DNA of 64,000 bases from Macrotrachela quadricornifera (lineage: Eukaryota > Rotifera > Eurotatoria > Philodinida > Philodinidae): NCBI GenBank assembly GCA_022393335.1, contig JAJEKB010020839.1, positions 120,384 through 184,383 of the forward strand, read 5' to 3'. How positions within the stretch are numbered: the stretch's first letter is position 1; the number at the start of each line of letters is the position of its first letter. A program made the position numbers and the translations under genes. Under the pieces are notes generated by a model. The model did not search any database, was not told where the DNA came from, and saw only the letters and a list, made by a program, of their open reading frames with translations. Positions 45,195 to 57,237 of this stretch are shown here, one piece after another.

Positions 45195-45325
45195 CCAGAG
45201 ATACTTCCGAATTAGGATGGCACGATGGTCTTACACTATAGATACGTATCTGAACGCTCTAGAAAGAGGAATACAAAGACTATATGGTCTATGGTGTTTC
45301 CTAATCGGTCAGTATCTCTGAATCC
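45195..45325. repeat. Hairpin-forming inverted repeat (about 130 bp)
   Basis: AGAGATACTTCCGAATTAGG near 45198 faces CCTAATCGGTCAGTATCTCT near 45299, with GGTCTTACACTATAG/GACTATATGGTC inside. It could be a small MITE or a hairpin transcript. Confidence 0.5.
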
Positions 45326-46385
45326 GATGTTTGACTCTCGTAGGACACGGCTTTGGATATTAACCCTTCAACTACATAGTTTGTTTTAGGTGAAAAATGT
45401 GTTCATATCTAGCGGGAAAATAGTTTTCGTAACAGTATATAAAAAGCTCTTGTGTCTGAAAGGAAAAGCAGCTCTTTCAATCGCTGAGAAGCTCCTGAGT
45501 CAATGACGTCTGCTCTACTCCATATAATTTTTATTAAAAGTGTTATAACGTGTAACAGGGTTCAAAACACGTTACTACGCATAAGCCAACATTGCACTCT
45601 TTGCATTCGAATACACTAAAAGGAGAAAACGACTTCCGTCCTATCATACATGTAACAGAACAAAGGAACATATGAATAGAAAACGTATATGAGAATGTTA
45701 TACTACGGTACTATCGAATGGTAGGACTGGACATAAAAGGCATAATCGCAACTTTTACAGATTTCCTAAAATCATCATCATCACTGATCTTGCCATCCTT
45801 ATATTAGATAGAACCTCTCAATATTGATTTCAAATTGTATTTACAGTCATATTAATATGAGTAAATAATGACGAAACCTCACCGTTTCATGTATGAGACA
45901 TCGTAGCGAAAGGTTAATATTCTTATTCCTCTCGCTTCTTAAGTTTTTTAAGAAATTAAGATAATCTTACCTTTCATGATGAGGATGATGATTTGAGGGA
46001 GAAAAGAATATCAAATTAAAAAGTAAAATGTTGAGGAAGAGAAAGAAATAATTACATTGTAATGAATTGTGACCAACAATTTATTACAATCACAATATTG
46101 TTGAGGGAAAAGATATACTTATTTTAGTAAAAGTAATGAATTAAATAACTTTATTCTAATATATTCCTACTTATAGATTATGTTTCTAATTTTCAATATT
46201 AAATCATTTAGAAGAAAAATATCATCTAATTAGAAAGACAAAGAAAATTCATAGACAATATGATATTTTTTTTTAATTAGTTGACAAAACAACGATACAA
46301 TATATGAAAAATAAAGATTCTTGAGATTTTATAATAAATTTTGAAGAAATTGAATAATTTATGTAGTTTTTAATACCCAAGTGAG
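45326..46385. other. Intergenic, no gene seen
   Basis: AT-rich spacer with no supported coding sequence. Confidence 0.4.
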
Positions 46386-46905
46386 CAAAAAATGACGAAA
46401 GACGGCGCCCATGATAAGTCCAAGATGTCTGCAACACCCGTCAAGTCTAGTCTGAAACGTCTAGCACATCCGTCATGACTAGTCACCTTCTAGAGAAATG
46501 TCCTTCAAACACATATGGACTAGTCCAGAATGTCCTTGAAACCAGTCATGTCTAGTTCGTTTTGTCCTTTGAACCCGTCCAGACTAGTTCGAAGACCAAA
46601 AACAGATGGTAAACGATAGATTCGAACATTCAACTCGACAGTATTCAAAACAAGACGGGCATCCTAACGGCACACTAGGATATTGAGATGGACTGGCGTC
46701 AATTTATATCGTCTAAGATACTAAAATGACTCCGTCCATCGACTAGACAATCAGAAACCAGTCGATGTCATATGTCTTTGACTAGTCTGAAACGTCTCTC
46801 ATAGAGTCAAGACTAGTCCGAAGTGTTGTCTATGCTCGTCATGACTAGTCCATTTTTAAAGAGTAGACTAGCTGTTCTTGTCAGACTAGTCTAAACACTC
46901 CAAAA
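46386..46905. repeat. Cluster of GACTAGTC palindromes
   Basis: Seven ACTAGT cores (near 46476, 46520, 46584, 46785, 46814, 46845, 46890) and several variants (TCTAGTC, GACTAGC) lie in 520 bp, mostly as (A/T)GACTAGTC(C/T) and often followed by AGAATGTCC or AAACGTCT-type tails. The density is far above chance and resembles the short-motif arms of the foldback elements, but no paired ends are clear. Confidence 0.6.
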
Positions 46906-47351
46906 AATTCACTTTCTTTGAACTAAATACATCTTCTCAATTCGTTAAAATTGACCCGTAATGGACAGTGCAAGTGGTAGAATGCCAGTAGAAAACACTT
47001 CAATAGCTATATCATTTGTTGACAATAATCAATGGAAAATATTCAATGCATCAAGACCACGAACTACAGTAGTTAGTAGAATAACAATTGTTTTACTGTC
47101 TACCTTATATTCAAATCTTTCTGAATTGGGGATCAAGATTGATCCGTTATATTATGATTCCAGTAATTAATAACATACATTTTTCGTAATAAAGCTATAT
47201 CGATCGTCAAGATACTATAAATATTTTTTAAAGGTAGAACAACAATCAGAGAGTCTGCTATAATTAACAACAAGGTCATAGATAGATAGTATACTTTGCA
47301 CATTCCTGTCTTCGTATATCTTATTATATTTTATATTTTCATATATTGAAA
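46906..47351. other. Spacer with one small uncharacterised open frame
   Basis: ATG 46961 opens 69 codons (MDSASGRMPVENTSIAISFV...) to 47170. The composition looks protein-like but no family is recognised and no splice partners are evident; not called as a gene. Confidence 0.2.
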
Positions 47352-47880
47352 ACTAGCGGTAGTACCCGGCGTTGCTCGCGAAATCTCCATACTGGAAACT
47401 TACTATGTTAGAAAACGACAGAAGATCTATAGAAGGCTCGCTTAAGACCTTCTCATCTATTATTACTACGTGTCCCGCCGTGCATACACTTATATTCATT
47501 TTTAAATTGGATAATTCAGCAAATAGTGTTGGGGATGTGACTGTCTTTCTCTTAACTCATGCATATTGCCATACTTTATACTGTCAATCAGTGCAAAAGA
47601 AGTGATATTGAGAGGTGAATATTCTAATAATGGCACCAAATGCTCCGAAACAATCATAAGCACAAATTCTCTGAAAAAGACATTTACTGTAGTAAATCCA
47701 ACAATAGACGGGAGTGACACCCCCTCAGATGAAACTTTTCAGTCGAAAACCATCCTATGACCTTCCTCTTGATCTAGGGAAGTATTGTGGAAAATTTGAT
47801 GACGGTAGCTTTTACCGGGATTGAGTTATAAGCGGACAGACAAATAGACAAACTTTCTTCTTTATATATATAGATAGAGT
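47352..47880 (+). mobile_element. Interspersed repeat with RTE-retrotransposon-like tail
   Basis: It starts with AACTAGCGGTAGTACCCGGC and ends with GCGGACAGACAAATAGACAA, CTTTCTTC, TTTATATATATAGATAGA. The ACCCGGC head with a GACAGACA...TTTATA(TA)nGAT tail is common in invertebrate RTE-type LINEs and derived short elements. No reverse-transcriptase frame is present, so it is at most a short derivative. Confidence 0.35.
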
Positions 47881-49100
47881 ATAACTATGTAAAAGTAATT
47901 CAATGACAATTTCATTCCTTTAATGTTTTATATACCATTCAGAAATGAAACGATGGAGATTTTTATTAACTTCAAAACCATATTAAGAAATCTGCAACCG
48001 AAAAATAAGGCTTCTTTAAAAGTTAAACTATTAACGATGGAAATTGCGGGAGAGATCATGAGATTTAAAAGAAAATCTCAATGTACAATGATACGATATT
48101 AATTAATATAACATTTAACAAGATGTGAATTATTGATCTCTCAAAAAAAACAGTAGTCTCCTCACATAGACAGGGTATACTTCGTATAGCTATCGCGATA
48201 AGTGAAGTATATCTTTTTGTATAACTTAGCTGTATATAAGCTTTTATAATGAAGTTGTTCAGCTGAACTATGTCGCTATATATTTATTATAAAAATCTCT
48301 TTTAAATTCCTTGAAAGCTCGCCAATTTTCTTCAGTAGTATATTGCGTTGATACGGTTTTTCCTTACCAGAGTACGACACATGAAATAATAAGGGTAGAT
48401 CGACATCTGGATGGAAAATAGTATCAAGAACGTATCAACTTATAAATTAGACAATATAGAGCTTGGAAACATCTGATAACCAATCCTTAGTTCTGATAAA
48501 GACCATAACAACTACTCCGAAAGCTGTTAAATAGTTTCAAAACTTCGACTTCTAAACTTTTGAGACATTTTGTGCTTGAAAGGTTATTTAATTTTGGCCG
48601 CAACATGAGAAAAATTTGACCGCAATAGAAGCCCCTGCAAAAACTTATAATTTTCAAAACAAAATAGAAGCCCAATGGGGTTCTATTCTATGGGGGGGGG
48701 GGGGGGGGGGTTAATAAGAACTTCTATATAAATTTGGAAAATCACAAGAATACTCCAGTTATATACCTATTTGATGTTTATATTGATTCTGCTATGTTAT
48801 GCAAGTAACGGTCATTACTACAACTCACTACGCCCCCCGCTGACTTTGATCTTGAAATCATCTACTATTGCTTGCTAAGCTATTGCCGACCTTATACTGA
48901 TAGACAGAAAAACTGTACTATTCAAAATCACGGTCATTTTTCTGTCCATTTTTGTTTGAAGCGCACCTTTCCTTAACTTGTTAAATGAACGGCTAATCGT
49001 TCGATAGCGCCCCTTTGGAGCACCACTCACATACAAAATTTGACACATTTGCTTAACGAGCCTCGCTTAACTCTACTCTAAGAAAAAAAATCAGTGAATG
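47881..49100. other. Spacer left of the Penelope-like element, with a G19 tract
   Basis: No gene is seen. A run of 19 G residues lies at 48692-48710, the longest homopolymer of G in the window. It could form a G-quadruplex and is also a place where read errors are likely. Confidence 0.45.
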
Positions 49101-49792
49101 AATTGTCCCATTTAAAAACGAAGAAAATCGAATAAATGCATCAAAATTGAACGAATTTTTGTATTTGTTATTATGAAAATAGATCAAATACAAATTTTTA
49201 CATAAATGGATTAAAACACGTGAATTTTTAATATGTGAATCGTATCTCCTGGAGTGGTATACTTACCTTTAATTTATTTAATAGATCGATGGAGTGGTTG
49301 TGGGATTATGAGAACCTTGAGTAAAAGTAGTCGTGTTAGTCTATATTCTTTGTATTTTGTGATAGAGATTTGTTCTTAATGGGAAAATGGTTGTGTGTGT
49401 TTGAGTAGGTTGAAAATATTAGATTGATGGTATTTGATATAGAATGTAGTAGGGTGGTAGGAAAAGAGGAAGAGCTTCCATGAAATAGTTTTGTTGTTTA
49501 ATTCGTTTTAGTTTATGATTAATGCGGTGGCGTTTTATTTTCGCGTTCTGTTTGTGTATGTGGGTTGACTTTCTTTTTGTTTGATGATGTTTACTTTGGT
49601 ATGATGGAAGAAAGAGAAGGAATGATTATCATTTTATCGCGTTGTGTTAGCTTTATGTTTTGTGCGTCGGTCTGTTTATTCGTTGAAATTTTTTTTTTTT
49701 GAGAGAGATTGTTTTACCCGATATCGTCGAAAAAGAGTGGTAAGTTGATTAACTTGTTTTATGTGAAAGTCGTTATAGCATGTTTTAAGTAA

Positions 49793-52693
49793 ATGAATTT
49801 CCCGGTGGAAAACATCGATAATTTTGTACGTATTAATTATGGTGTAAATGTTTTAAGTACGTTTCGTCGCACGAAGAAATGTTATCGTCGACACCAATTG
49901 ATTTTAATAGATATCAAATTTCTTAAGCATTGCAAATTGTATAATATCGTGCCAAAGTTTTTATGGTTCAAGACCGCAAATAGGGATCTGGCGTCGTCAT
50001 CTACCTACAAGGATTGTCAGCGTCGTCTTTTAAAAGTACAGATTGATACTAAATATAAAGATCTTCATAAAGCAAAAAATGAATACACATCTTCACTGGA
50101 TCTACTCAAAAACTGTACATCGGATGTTTTGTTTGAACACCTTCAGCAGGTGATTGTTACTATTTCAGTTGATTTACTAAAAGCGAAAGAGGAGAATATG
50201 AAGAATAAGTTACTTGGCTACGATGTTCGTAATAAATCTAAAAGTACAACTAATAGAGCTGTTGTTGACAATCGCTCATCTCGAATATTATCAGAGGATG
50301 AGATTGATTGTCTTGCTAATGGTCTGGATTTTGCTTTAATCCCTACACGCGTGAATAACATGGATATCATCAGCAATGTGGAGCAGTTTTTTCATAACAT
50401 TACTGATATTTATCAACATCATAAGCCGCTTCTGACTGAACTTAAAGATAAAAATGCAGTTACAGGTGGTGATGTACGAGTTCTTAGTGCAAAAGAAATG
50501 GCATTGGCTAGTAGCTTTCGTTTGATTACAGATTCATTTCGATATCAGGCAAATCGCTTTTGTCAACAGCAATGTAGAATCAGTCTGGATCAACAGAAAT
50601 ATCGTTCTATATTAAAAGATTTGAGAGAAGATGCATCGATAATTATCACACGGCCTGATAAAGGGAAAGGAATTGTGCTGATGAATAAAGATGAGTACTT
50701 GTCGAAGATGTATGGTATCGTTAATGATACAACCAAATTTGAATGCCGGTCAGATGATCCTACGATCCAAAGAGAAAATAGTCTTATAAATTTATTAAAA
50801 CGATTATTAAAAGAAAAATCTATAACAGAAGAGTTTTTCAAGATGGCATCACCTAAAGGTTCAAAGCCGGGTAGACTTTATGGATTACCAAAAACTCATA
50901 AAACTAATGTTCCATTACGACCTGTTGTCTCCGCCTTAGGGACTTTTAACTATGGATTAGGTAAAGCGCTTACTCAAATGTTATCCATTGCGGTCGACAA
51001 AAAGAATATTGTTCGAGACAGATTTGTATTTGTGAAAGAATTACACACACTGCCTAAATCTTTCTCGCAATACAAAATGGTATCATTCGATATAACTAGT
51101 CTTTACACGAATATACCACTCGATGAAACAATATCTATTGTTATTAAAAACCTATATGATAATAAAAACATCAAACCTCCAGAAATGAAACGTTCTGATA
51201 TGAAAAAACTTTTAATTCATGCTACAAAAAAGTCTCATTTTCTATTTGATGGGAAAGTGTATGATCAGGTAGACGGGGTGTCTATGGGCTCCCCATTGGC
51301 TCCATTACTAGCCGAGATATTTTTACAAGACTTCGAGAAAAACTATTTGCCATTTGCTTATAATGCTGGTGTATTTTATTGGAAACGTTACGTTGACGAT
51401 GTGTTTGCACTAGTTGATTCCAAAGTTTCAGAAAAAGAAATATGTACATTGCTCTCTGGGTACCATCGTTCACTGGAATTTACAAGCGAAGAAGAAAAGT
51501 TAGACGACAAGAAACCATTAGATAAAAAGAAAACACTAACTGAAAAGAAAAAAACAGGAGAAGACCATACATTAACTGAAAAGAAAAAAGCAGATGAACA
51601 GAAAATATTAGATACATACACGCTTGCATTTCTTGATATATTGATCCGTAGACACCCGAATGCTGGTTTTGAAACTACGATCTATAGAAAATCGACATTT
51701 TCCGGTCTCATGACTAAATGGGATAGCTTCATACCAAAGACCTATAAGTATAACGCTATTTCTACTCTAGCCTATAGAGCTGTTAAGATATGCTCCTCAT
51801 ATGAAAATCTTCATGAAGAGTTTGAATTTATTCGAAAACTGGGAACTGATAATGGGTATCCGATAAATTTTGTTAATTCAATTTTATGTCGGCAATTGAA
51901 TTTGCTATACAATCCCCCCGCACCTACACCAGCTACATTAAATACAGATACTGTAGTAGTTCGTCTTCCTTATTTTGGTCTTTCAAGTCATGTTTATGGA
52001 AAACGTCTCATTGCAGCAGCTGCAAAACACTACACCCTGAAAAAAATACGTATTGTTTACGACGTTAAAGAAAAAATTGGTAGTGGTTTTACAACAAAAG
52101 ACAAAATTCCACAACTACTCAAATCAGGTGTTGTTTATGAAGCAACATGTTCTAAGTGCAGCGATACCTATATCGGTAAAACGTATCGACATTTAAAGAC
52201 AAGAATGCACGAACACCTATCCGAACAAACAAAACACCTGCCTCCTAAAACAAAAAAAATTCAACCTGAACTAAAACGAAACAAATACTTAACTCAACCG
52301 ACCCTAGCCACAAAAACCTACATGACCAGATCTAAAACTGGGAAATTGCCACCACCTATACATAATTTACAAAATAACTATCTCAAAGATTTATTCAAAC
52401 AAACAGTCCTAGTAGATAAACATGGAGACACCACCACCACTAAATCTTCCATAGCAAAGCACTATTATTCCACAGGACACTTATTTACATCAAATGACTT
52501 TAAGATTCTACTCACTGAAACAAATAAATACAGATTATTAATAAAGGAATCATTATTAATACAAAAAACAAAACCCAACCTAAACAGTACAGATCGATCG
52601 GTTCCCCTATACGTATTTCCTGATGGGATACAAAACACGAAAACCAGGCAAGAAAACAAACGAATAGCTATGAACCCATTCTACACACAATAA
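49793..52693 (+). CDS. Penelope-like reverse transcriptase with C-terminal GIY-YIG endonuclease
   Basis: Uninterrupted 966-residue protein. N-terminal helical region (FLKHCKLYNIVPKFLWFK), then reverse transcriptase: LYGLPKTHK with PLRPVVSA (from residue 363), FDITSLYTNIPLDE with catalytic D433, SMGSPLAPLLAEIF, and YVDD at 533-536. The C-terminal part holds a GIY-YIG endonuclease (GVVY at 779-782, YIG at 793-795, then a downstream Arg-rich helix RHLKTRMHEHL, a CSKC pair and HYYSTGH, likely zinc ligands, and a late ESLLIQKTKPNLN). The enzyme nicks target DNA and copies its RNA there. Unusual is a Lys/Glu-rich insert of about 40 residues (566-606, with LTEKKK twice) between YVDD and LAFLDILI. 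No stop or frameshift, so possibly recently active. Endonuclease-bearing, unlike the Athena type known from bdelloids. Confidence 0.92.
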   Translation: MNFPVENIDNFVRINYGVNVLSTFRRTKKCYRRHQLILIDIKFLKHCKLYNIVPKFLWFKTANRDLASSSTYKDCQRRLLKVQIDTKYKDLHKAKNEYTSSLDLLKNCTSDVLFEHLQQVIVTISVDLLKAKEENMKNKLLGYDVRNKSKSTTNRAVVDNRSSRILSEDEIDCLANGLDFALIPTRVNNMDIISNVEQFFHNITDIYQHHKPLLTELKDKNAVTGGDVRVLSAKEMALASSFRLITDSFRYQANRFCQQQCRISLDQQKYRSILKDLREDASIIITRPDKGKGIVLMNKDEYLSKMYGIVNDTTKFECRSDDPTIQRENSLINLLKRLLKEKSITEEFFKMASPKGSKPGRLYGLPKTHKTNVPLRPVVSALGTFNYGLGKALTQMLSIAVDKKNIVRDRFVFVKELHTLPKSFSQYKMVSFDITSLYTNIPLDETISIVIKNLYDNKNIKPPEMKRSDMKKLLIHATKKSHFLFDGKVYDQVDGVSMGSPLAPLLAEIFLQDFEKNYLPFAYNAGVFYWKRYVDDVFALVDSKVSEKEICTLLSGYHRSLEFTSEEEKLDDKKPLDKKKTLTEKKKTGEDHTLTEKKKADEQKILDTYTLAFLDILIRRHPNAGFETTIYRKSTFSGLMTKWDSFIPKTYKYNAISTLAYRAVKICSSYENLHEEFEFIRKLGTDNGYPINFVNSILCRQLNLLYNPPAPTPATLNTDTVVVRLPYFGLSSHVYGKRLIAAAAKHYTLKKIRIVYDVKEKIGSGFTTKDKIPQLLKSGVVYEATCSKCSDTYIGKTYRHLKTRMHEHLSEQTKHLPPKTKKIQPELKRNKYLTQPTLATKTYMTRSKTGKLPPPIHNLQNNYLKDLFKQTVLVDKHGDTTTTKSSIAKHYYSTGHLFTSNDFKILLTETNKYRLLIKESLLIQKTKPNLNSTDRSVPLYVFPDGIQNTKTRQENKRIAMNPFYTQ

Positions 52694-53266
52694 AGGTAAG
52701 CGAAAGATCTTTCCACACTCCAACCACTAAAATATTTTCTTTGCAGCACACCTATCAAAATTCATTTATACCACTGTACATAAATTCATTTCAAAAAATC
52801 AAGACACCCCCAAATAGTATAGTTTAAGCGCATTTTCCAAACACACTTAAGATATTCTTCCATCCGCATACCAGCCGTAAGTTCTTCTTTCATTTTTCAT
52901 ATAAACCATATCTAAAAATTCTACACCATAGATACAACAAAACGATGAAACTCATCAGTTCATTCATACCTTCACAACAACATCCGAATAACTCAACGAA
53001 ATATTCATTCATTTTATTCAACGTTTTAATCACCAGACAAGCACTCCGTCGATCTATTCAATAAAATACAGGTAAGTATACCACTCCAGGAGATACGAAT
53101 CACATATTAAAAATTCACGTGTTTTAATCCATTTATGTAAAAATTTGTATTTGATCTATTTTCATAATAACAAATACAAAAATTCGTTCAATTTTGCTGC
53201 ATTTATTCGATTTTCTTCGTTTTTAATTCAAATGCTCAATTATTCTATTAATTTATATACAAAGTT

Positions 53267-53412
53267 GCAGTCATAAGAGCATATCTATTATATATTCATC
53301 TCGGTTGGTATGGACAATTAGATACTGAATGGTCTTGGTAATGGTGTCATGTAAAGAGAGAAGATGTTTGTGTCATCATAAATGGTCTGTCTGATGATGA
53401 ATCTGGTATAGA
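53267..53412 (+). other. Segment between right terminal repeats of the Penelope-like element, maybe captured host sequence
   Basis: It lies between the two right repeats and reads in one frame as VIRAYLLYIHLGWYGQLDTE, WSW, a stop, then WCHVKREDVCVIINGLSDDE. This looks like a fragment of a protein-coding exon of unknown family rather than element sequence. Confidence 0.3.
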
Positions 53413-53570
53413 TTCGAAAATTCACGTGTTTTAATCCATTTATGTAAAAATTTGTATTTGATCTATTTTCATAATAACAAATACAAAAATTCGTTCAATT
53501 TTGATGCATTTATTCGATTTTCTTCGTTTTTAATTCAAATGCTCAATTATTCTATTAATTGTCCCATTTA

Positions 53571-54017
53571 GTCCGAAAAATTCAACTGAAAACTTTAAAT
53601 ACTAAAACTAGATTCAGATTCCCCAACTCCGATTATCTCTGTTGATCTATGTTTGAAACGCATCCGGACACAGTTCAAATAAAAAATTTGTTCCATTTCA
53701 ATATAATTTATTTCAAACTACACAACAAATAAAAACAAAAGTATACAATTGGTTTCGTTAAATAAAATAACGTCTCTTCATATTATTGTTCCATTGCAAC
53801 TTTTGCGCAGTACGATAAACAGAATAATTATGAAAAAATATTGAAGATATGCTTTTTAACTAATTTTAGATAAATATAAATCAATTTGTGATGCATTATT
53901 TTTTAACAAAGCGAAATGTTATTTGAAAGAGTTTGTAAATGGAGAATTCTTCAAAAGAAAACTTGATAAAAGTTATTGATGAATGAAAGTATTTGTCTTT
54001 AAAAACTTAGTTGTGCA
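53571..54017. other. Spacer, no gene seen
   Basis: Short region between the Penelope-like element and the 3' end of the FG-GAP gene, AT-rich, no motif. Confidence 0.4.
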
Positions 54018-55702
54018 TTAATCACATGTGCTCAAAAATATATCAATGGTGTTAGGTTGGCCACCCATAGCAACTATATCTGGATAACCATCGCCATTAA
54101 AATCATAAGTAACAGCTATATAGTGAGCATACTCTAATTCAATCAAAAATATTGTTTCTGTCCCAAAATTTCCATCTCCATATCCAAATAATATACCTAT
54201 ACTATGAGGTGTTTCCTGGATAACAGCAATATCTAGATGACCGTCCCCATTGAAATCTTTCACACCAACTAAATTCACGAAAGAAGGATAACTAGCTTCG
54301 ATGACAAATTTTATTCTTGGATCTAAAAAACCATTACCATACCCAAACTTTATAGCAACGATGTTGTCATAGTAGGAGAAAACCACGTCCAGACGATCAT
54401 CATCATTGAAATCACCAACAATAATATTTGACAGAGAGGAATCGATTCCAGTGATAGATGATTTTTGTGTTTCGAAATTTCCATCACCATGTCCAAGATA
54501 CACACCAATCGTCGAATCCCACACATTGCCGACAACGATATCTATGTGTCCATCACTATTGAAGTCACCAGCAGCTATGGAGTACGGCATACTTCCAAAA
54601 CCAGTCAGCAATATCGTTTGTGCTGAAAACGTTCCATCATCATTTCCAATAAACACATCAATATTATCTTCGAAGGTACTAGCAACAGCAATGTCTGGGT
54701 AACCATCATCATTAAAGTTAGCTACAGTGATGCCTGATGGACGACGACCATCTATTATTGAAAACCTCACTCCTATTACGAAAGTTCCATCACCATTTCC
54801 GAGCAAAACATTGAGCTCACGATTCAACTCATCAGTAAATATAATGTCAGAGTGATTATCATTATTAAAATCACCAATAGCAATATTGGTCAATGAACTT
54901 TCACTTCCCATCGAAAATATCATCTCCCTTCCAAAAGTTCCATTACCATATCCAATCAGTACATTTATACTATTTGTGTCGGCACAAACAAAAGCAAGAT
55001 CAGCTTGATTGTCGCTATTGATATCAGCGACACGAAGATATCGTATTCTAACACATGAATGAACTGTATATAATGTTATTCGTTGAAACTTTAATTGGCA
55101 AGATGATACTAATAGAGAAAAAGAAAAAAATTAGTTTTTAGTGATAAAAACAGAAAAATTTCAAGAGAAATATATGAAACTCTAAAAGTATGCAGGTTTT
55201 TCAGTTGATGCATATGAAAAGTAGCTAATCTTTAGAAATGATACTTGATTATGTATTTTCGATTTAATTTATTTGAATAAATTTGAGAGCAAGGATAAAG
55301 AGAACGCTCATCCTTATTTTCATCTTTTGGATTATTATAGTTTGTTAATTATTCTCAAAGAATAAATTGGTTCATATCTCTAAAAATACTCTGAATATTT
55401 CTCAAATACTGAATGTTCATTTATGTTTTATCAGTTCATACTTTCACTAATTTTAACCATCAAATTAAATATATAAACCACATTTTGAAATAGCTAATCA
55501 TTTTTTTTATATATTAAAACTAAATAAAATTATCTCCATAATAGTATTATAGGAAATAAAATATCTTCTATGTCCCATTTATTAAAAAAGATTACAGATG
55601 AAGAAAATAATTCAATTTTAATTTACTGACTTGGTGTTGTAGACAAAATTGATGATGTTACATCCGTATTAGCATCGATTATGGTGGTACTGGTTAAAGT
55701 AA
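54018..55702 (-). CDS. FG-GAP/VCBS repeat beta-propeller protein
   Basis: The last exon runs from 55108 to the stop at 54018 and encodes seven blades, each with a calcium-loop motif: VADINSDNQADLAFV, IAIGDFNNDNHSDIIF, ITVANFNDDGYPDIAV, IAAGDFNSDGHIDIVV, IIVGDFNDDDRLDVVF, VGVKDFNGDGHLDIAV and a final YDFNGDGYPDIVA, alternating with LLGNGDGTF-type strands. FG-GAP repeats form integrin-alpha-like propellers that bind ligands, usually outside the cell. The exon begins after a TCTATTAG acceptor. A short upstream exon (about 55630-55702) encodes a Ser/Thr-rich linker (LTSTTIIDANTDVTSSILST), but the donor is ambiguous (GTCAGT preferred for phase). Further upstream exons with a signal peptide or membrane anchor are not identified, so the 5' end is open. 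Confidence 0.8.
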
Positions 55703-55936
55703 CTAAAAAAGAAATATTTAACAAATATTTAATCAGAAATATATATATCTGGGTAGTTCCTTTCATTTATTGGAAAATAAACTATTTTATACTGCATATT
55801 CTGCAACAAAGATTATCAAAAAACTATTTAAAACGAGTAAAATTAGATTTTCACGTCATTTTCTAATCTTTCAAAAATAGAAAATTGATGAAATGAAAGA
55901 GCAAAAATTTGTTTTCCTTTCGTAGACTATGACATA

Positions 55937-56876
55937 TACAGTAGAGTGTAAAAGTCTTTGCCCTCAAGATATTTTAAGTGGCTCTTCGAATCAATATGAT
56001 GAGTCAGGAATTAAAATATACCCACAGATAGGGCATAGTGCAAGCTTCAAAAACAGAACAATTAATAGTTGAACCAGTTGTCCTTCGAGTCAATCACAGT
56101 TAAATATCTTGATTTCATCGACTCGATCATATCATTTAGACAGATTAGGCTAATTTTGCCACGTATTTTACGTAGAAATCTATAGAAGTAATAGATATTC
56201 GGCAGTTTCTGTTTTTCGACACAACATTTGACAATCAATTAGAGATTCCATACTGAGCTCATGCCGAGTTTACTCAACGTCCATTCGATCATTTCATACA
56301 CTTTCTTACTAAGAAAACTGTTCATTGTTCATCTAGGATTTCTAGACTTGTTGTCGTCTGTGGATGAGAATATAAGGCAACCTTTCAGAATTTGAACGTA
56401 GTAAGAGTGGTGTATGTTACTATTAAATGATAATTAATGACTATACCCTTGTTGTTTCATTAAAGTCACTGAACTGGTGCCTTTATGTTGGTAGCAGTGA
56501 CTCTGATAGGCGAAAAAAAACTGTGTAGAAGAGCCTTTATCCTCAATCAAAACTTGTTTTCTGATTTTAATACATTTCACTTTACAGTCCCAACAACAAG
56601 CTCCGTTAAATGAACATTTTAAACAAGATATCCCTAGCTAATTATTCCCAAAGTGTAAATGAATTCATGATTCATTTTTTTGTAGTGAAGTAGAATTTCG
56701 TTGTTGACGCGTTTTCTTCACGGCTCAAGGTGACTTATGATGATTTGCAATCAACTATATATTGACCTCCTCTTACTTTCTAAAAAAATCTCAAAAGAGC
56801 GTCTCAGAAGCTTCTAGAGATATGCTTTCAGAAAGATAGCCTATGCAAGGGGCAAAAACTTTTGCACTCTACTGTA
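55937..56876. mobile_element. Tc1/mariner-like MITE (936 bp) with TA duplication
   Basis: TA-CAGTAGAGTGTAAAAGTCT at 55937 faces the complement ending AAACTTTTGCACTCTACTG-TA at 56876. The inverted ends are about 28 bp with few mismatches and continue into GCCC/GGGC. TA flanks with CAGT ends are typical of Tc1 elements. No transposase motif is recognised in the body, which is probably a decayed or filler sequence. Confidence 0.75.
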
Positions 56877-57237
56877 CCTTACAATGGAGGTGTTTATGTT
56901 GTCAATTATATCAAATGAATATATTTGCATCATATTAAAGAGCTCACTGCCAAACTAACAAACTTAAAATAATACGTTTGTAAAGTGTACTTTGAGCAAC
57001 TTTCTTTAATTTCAAGGTGTGTAAAATTTAGATATAAAAATGAATCAAGAAAGAATATGTTCATTATCATAAGAATAAAACAATCTCGTTCGAGCTGATT
57101 GTAGTGTTTATAGGAAACCTCTTTCAAATAGCTCAAACAACAACAACAACATGTTTTGTCTTTATAATAGCAAGAGAAATTTTGCTATTGACAGATCAAA
57201 AACACCGCCTTCCTTAACTACAGACAAAACATTCAGT

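Larger units (their letters stand above)
49101..53570 (+). mobile_element. Penelope-like element, complete, with 14-bp target duplication
   Basis: AATTGTCCCATTTA at 49101-49114 and 53557-53570 is the target duplication. Inside, an inverted terminal repeat at 49115-about 49265 pairs with 53071-about 53225 (TACCACTCCAGGAGATACG and CACGTGTTTTAATCC are shared), and a further direct copy of part of the right repeat ends the element (53413-53556). Such mixed inverted and direct terminal repeats are characteristic of Penelope-like elements. One intact coding region fills the centre. Confidence 0.88.

Noticed and set aside
46386..46905. CRISPR-like array
   Set aside because: The repeated unit is only 8-10 bases and spacing is irregular; host is eukaryotic.
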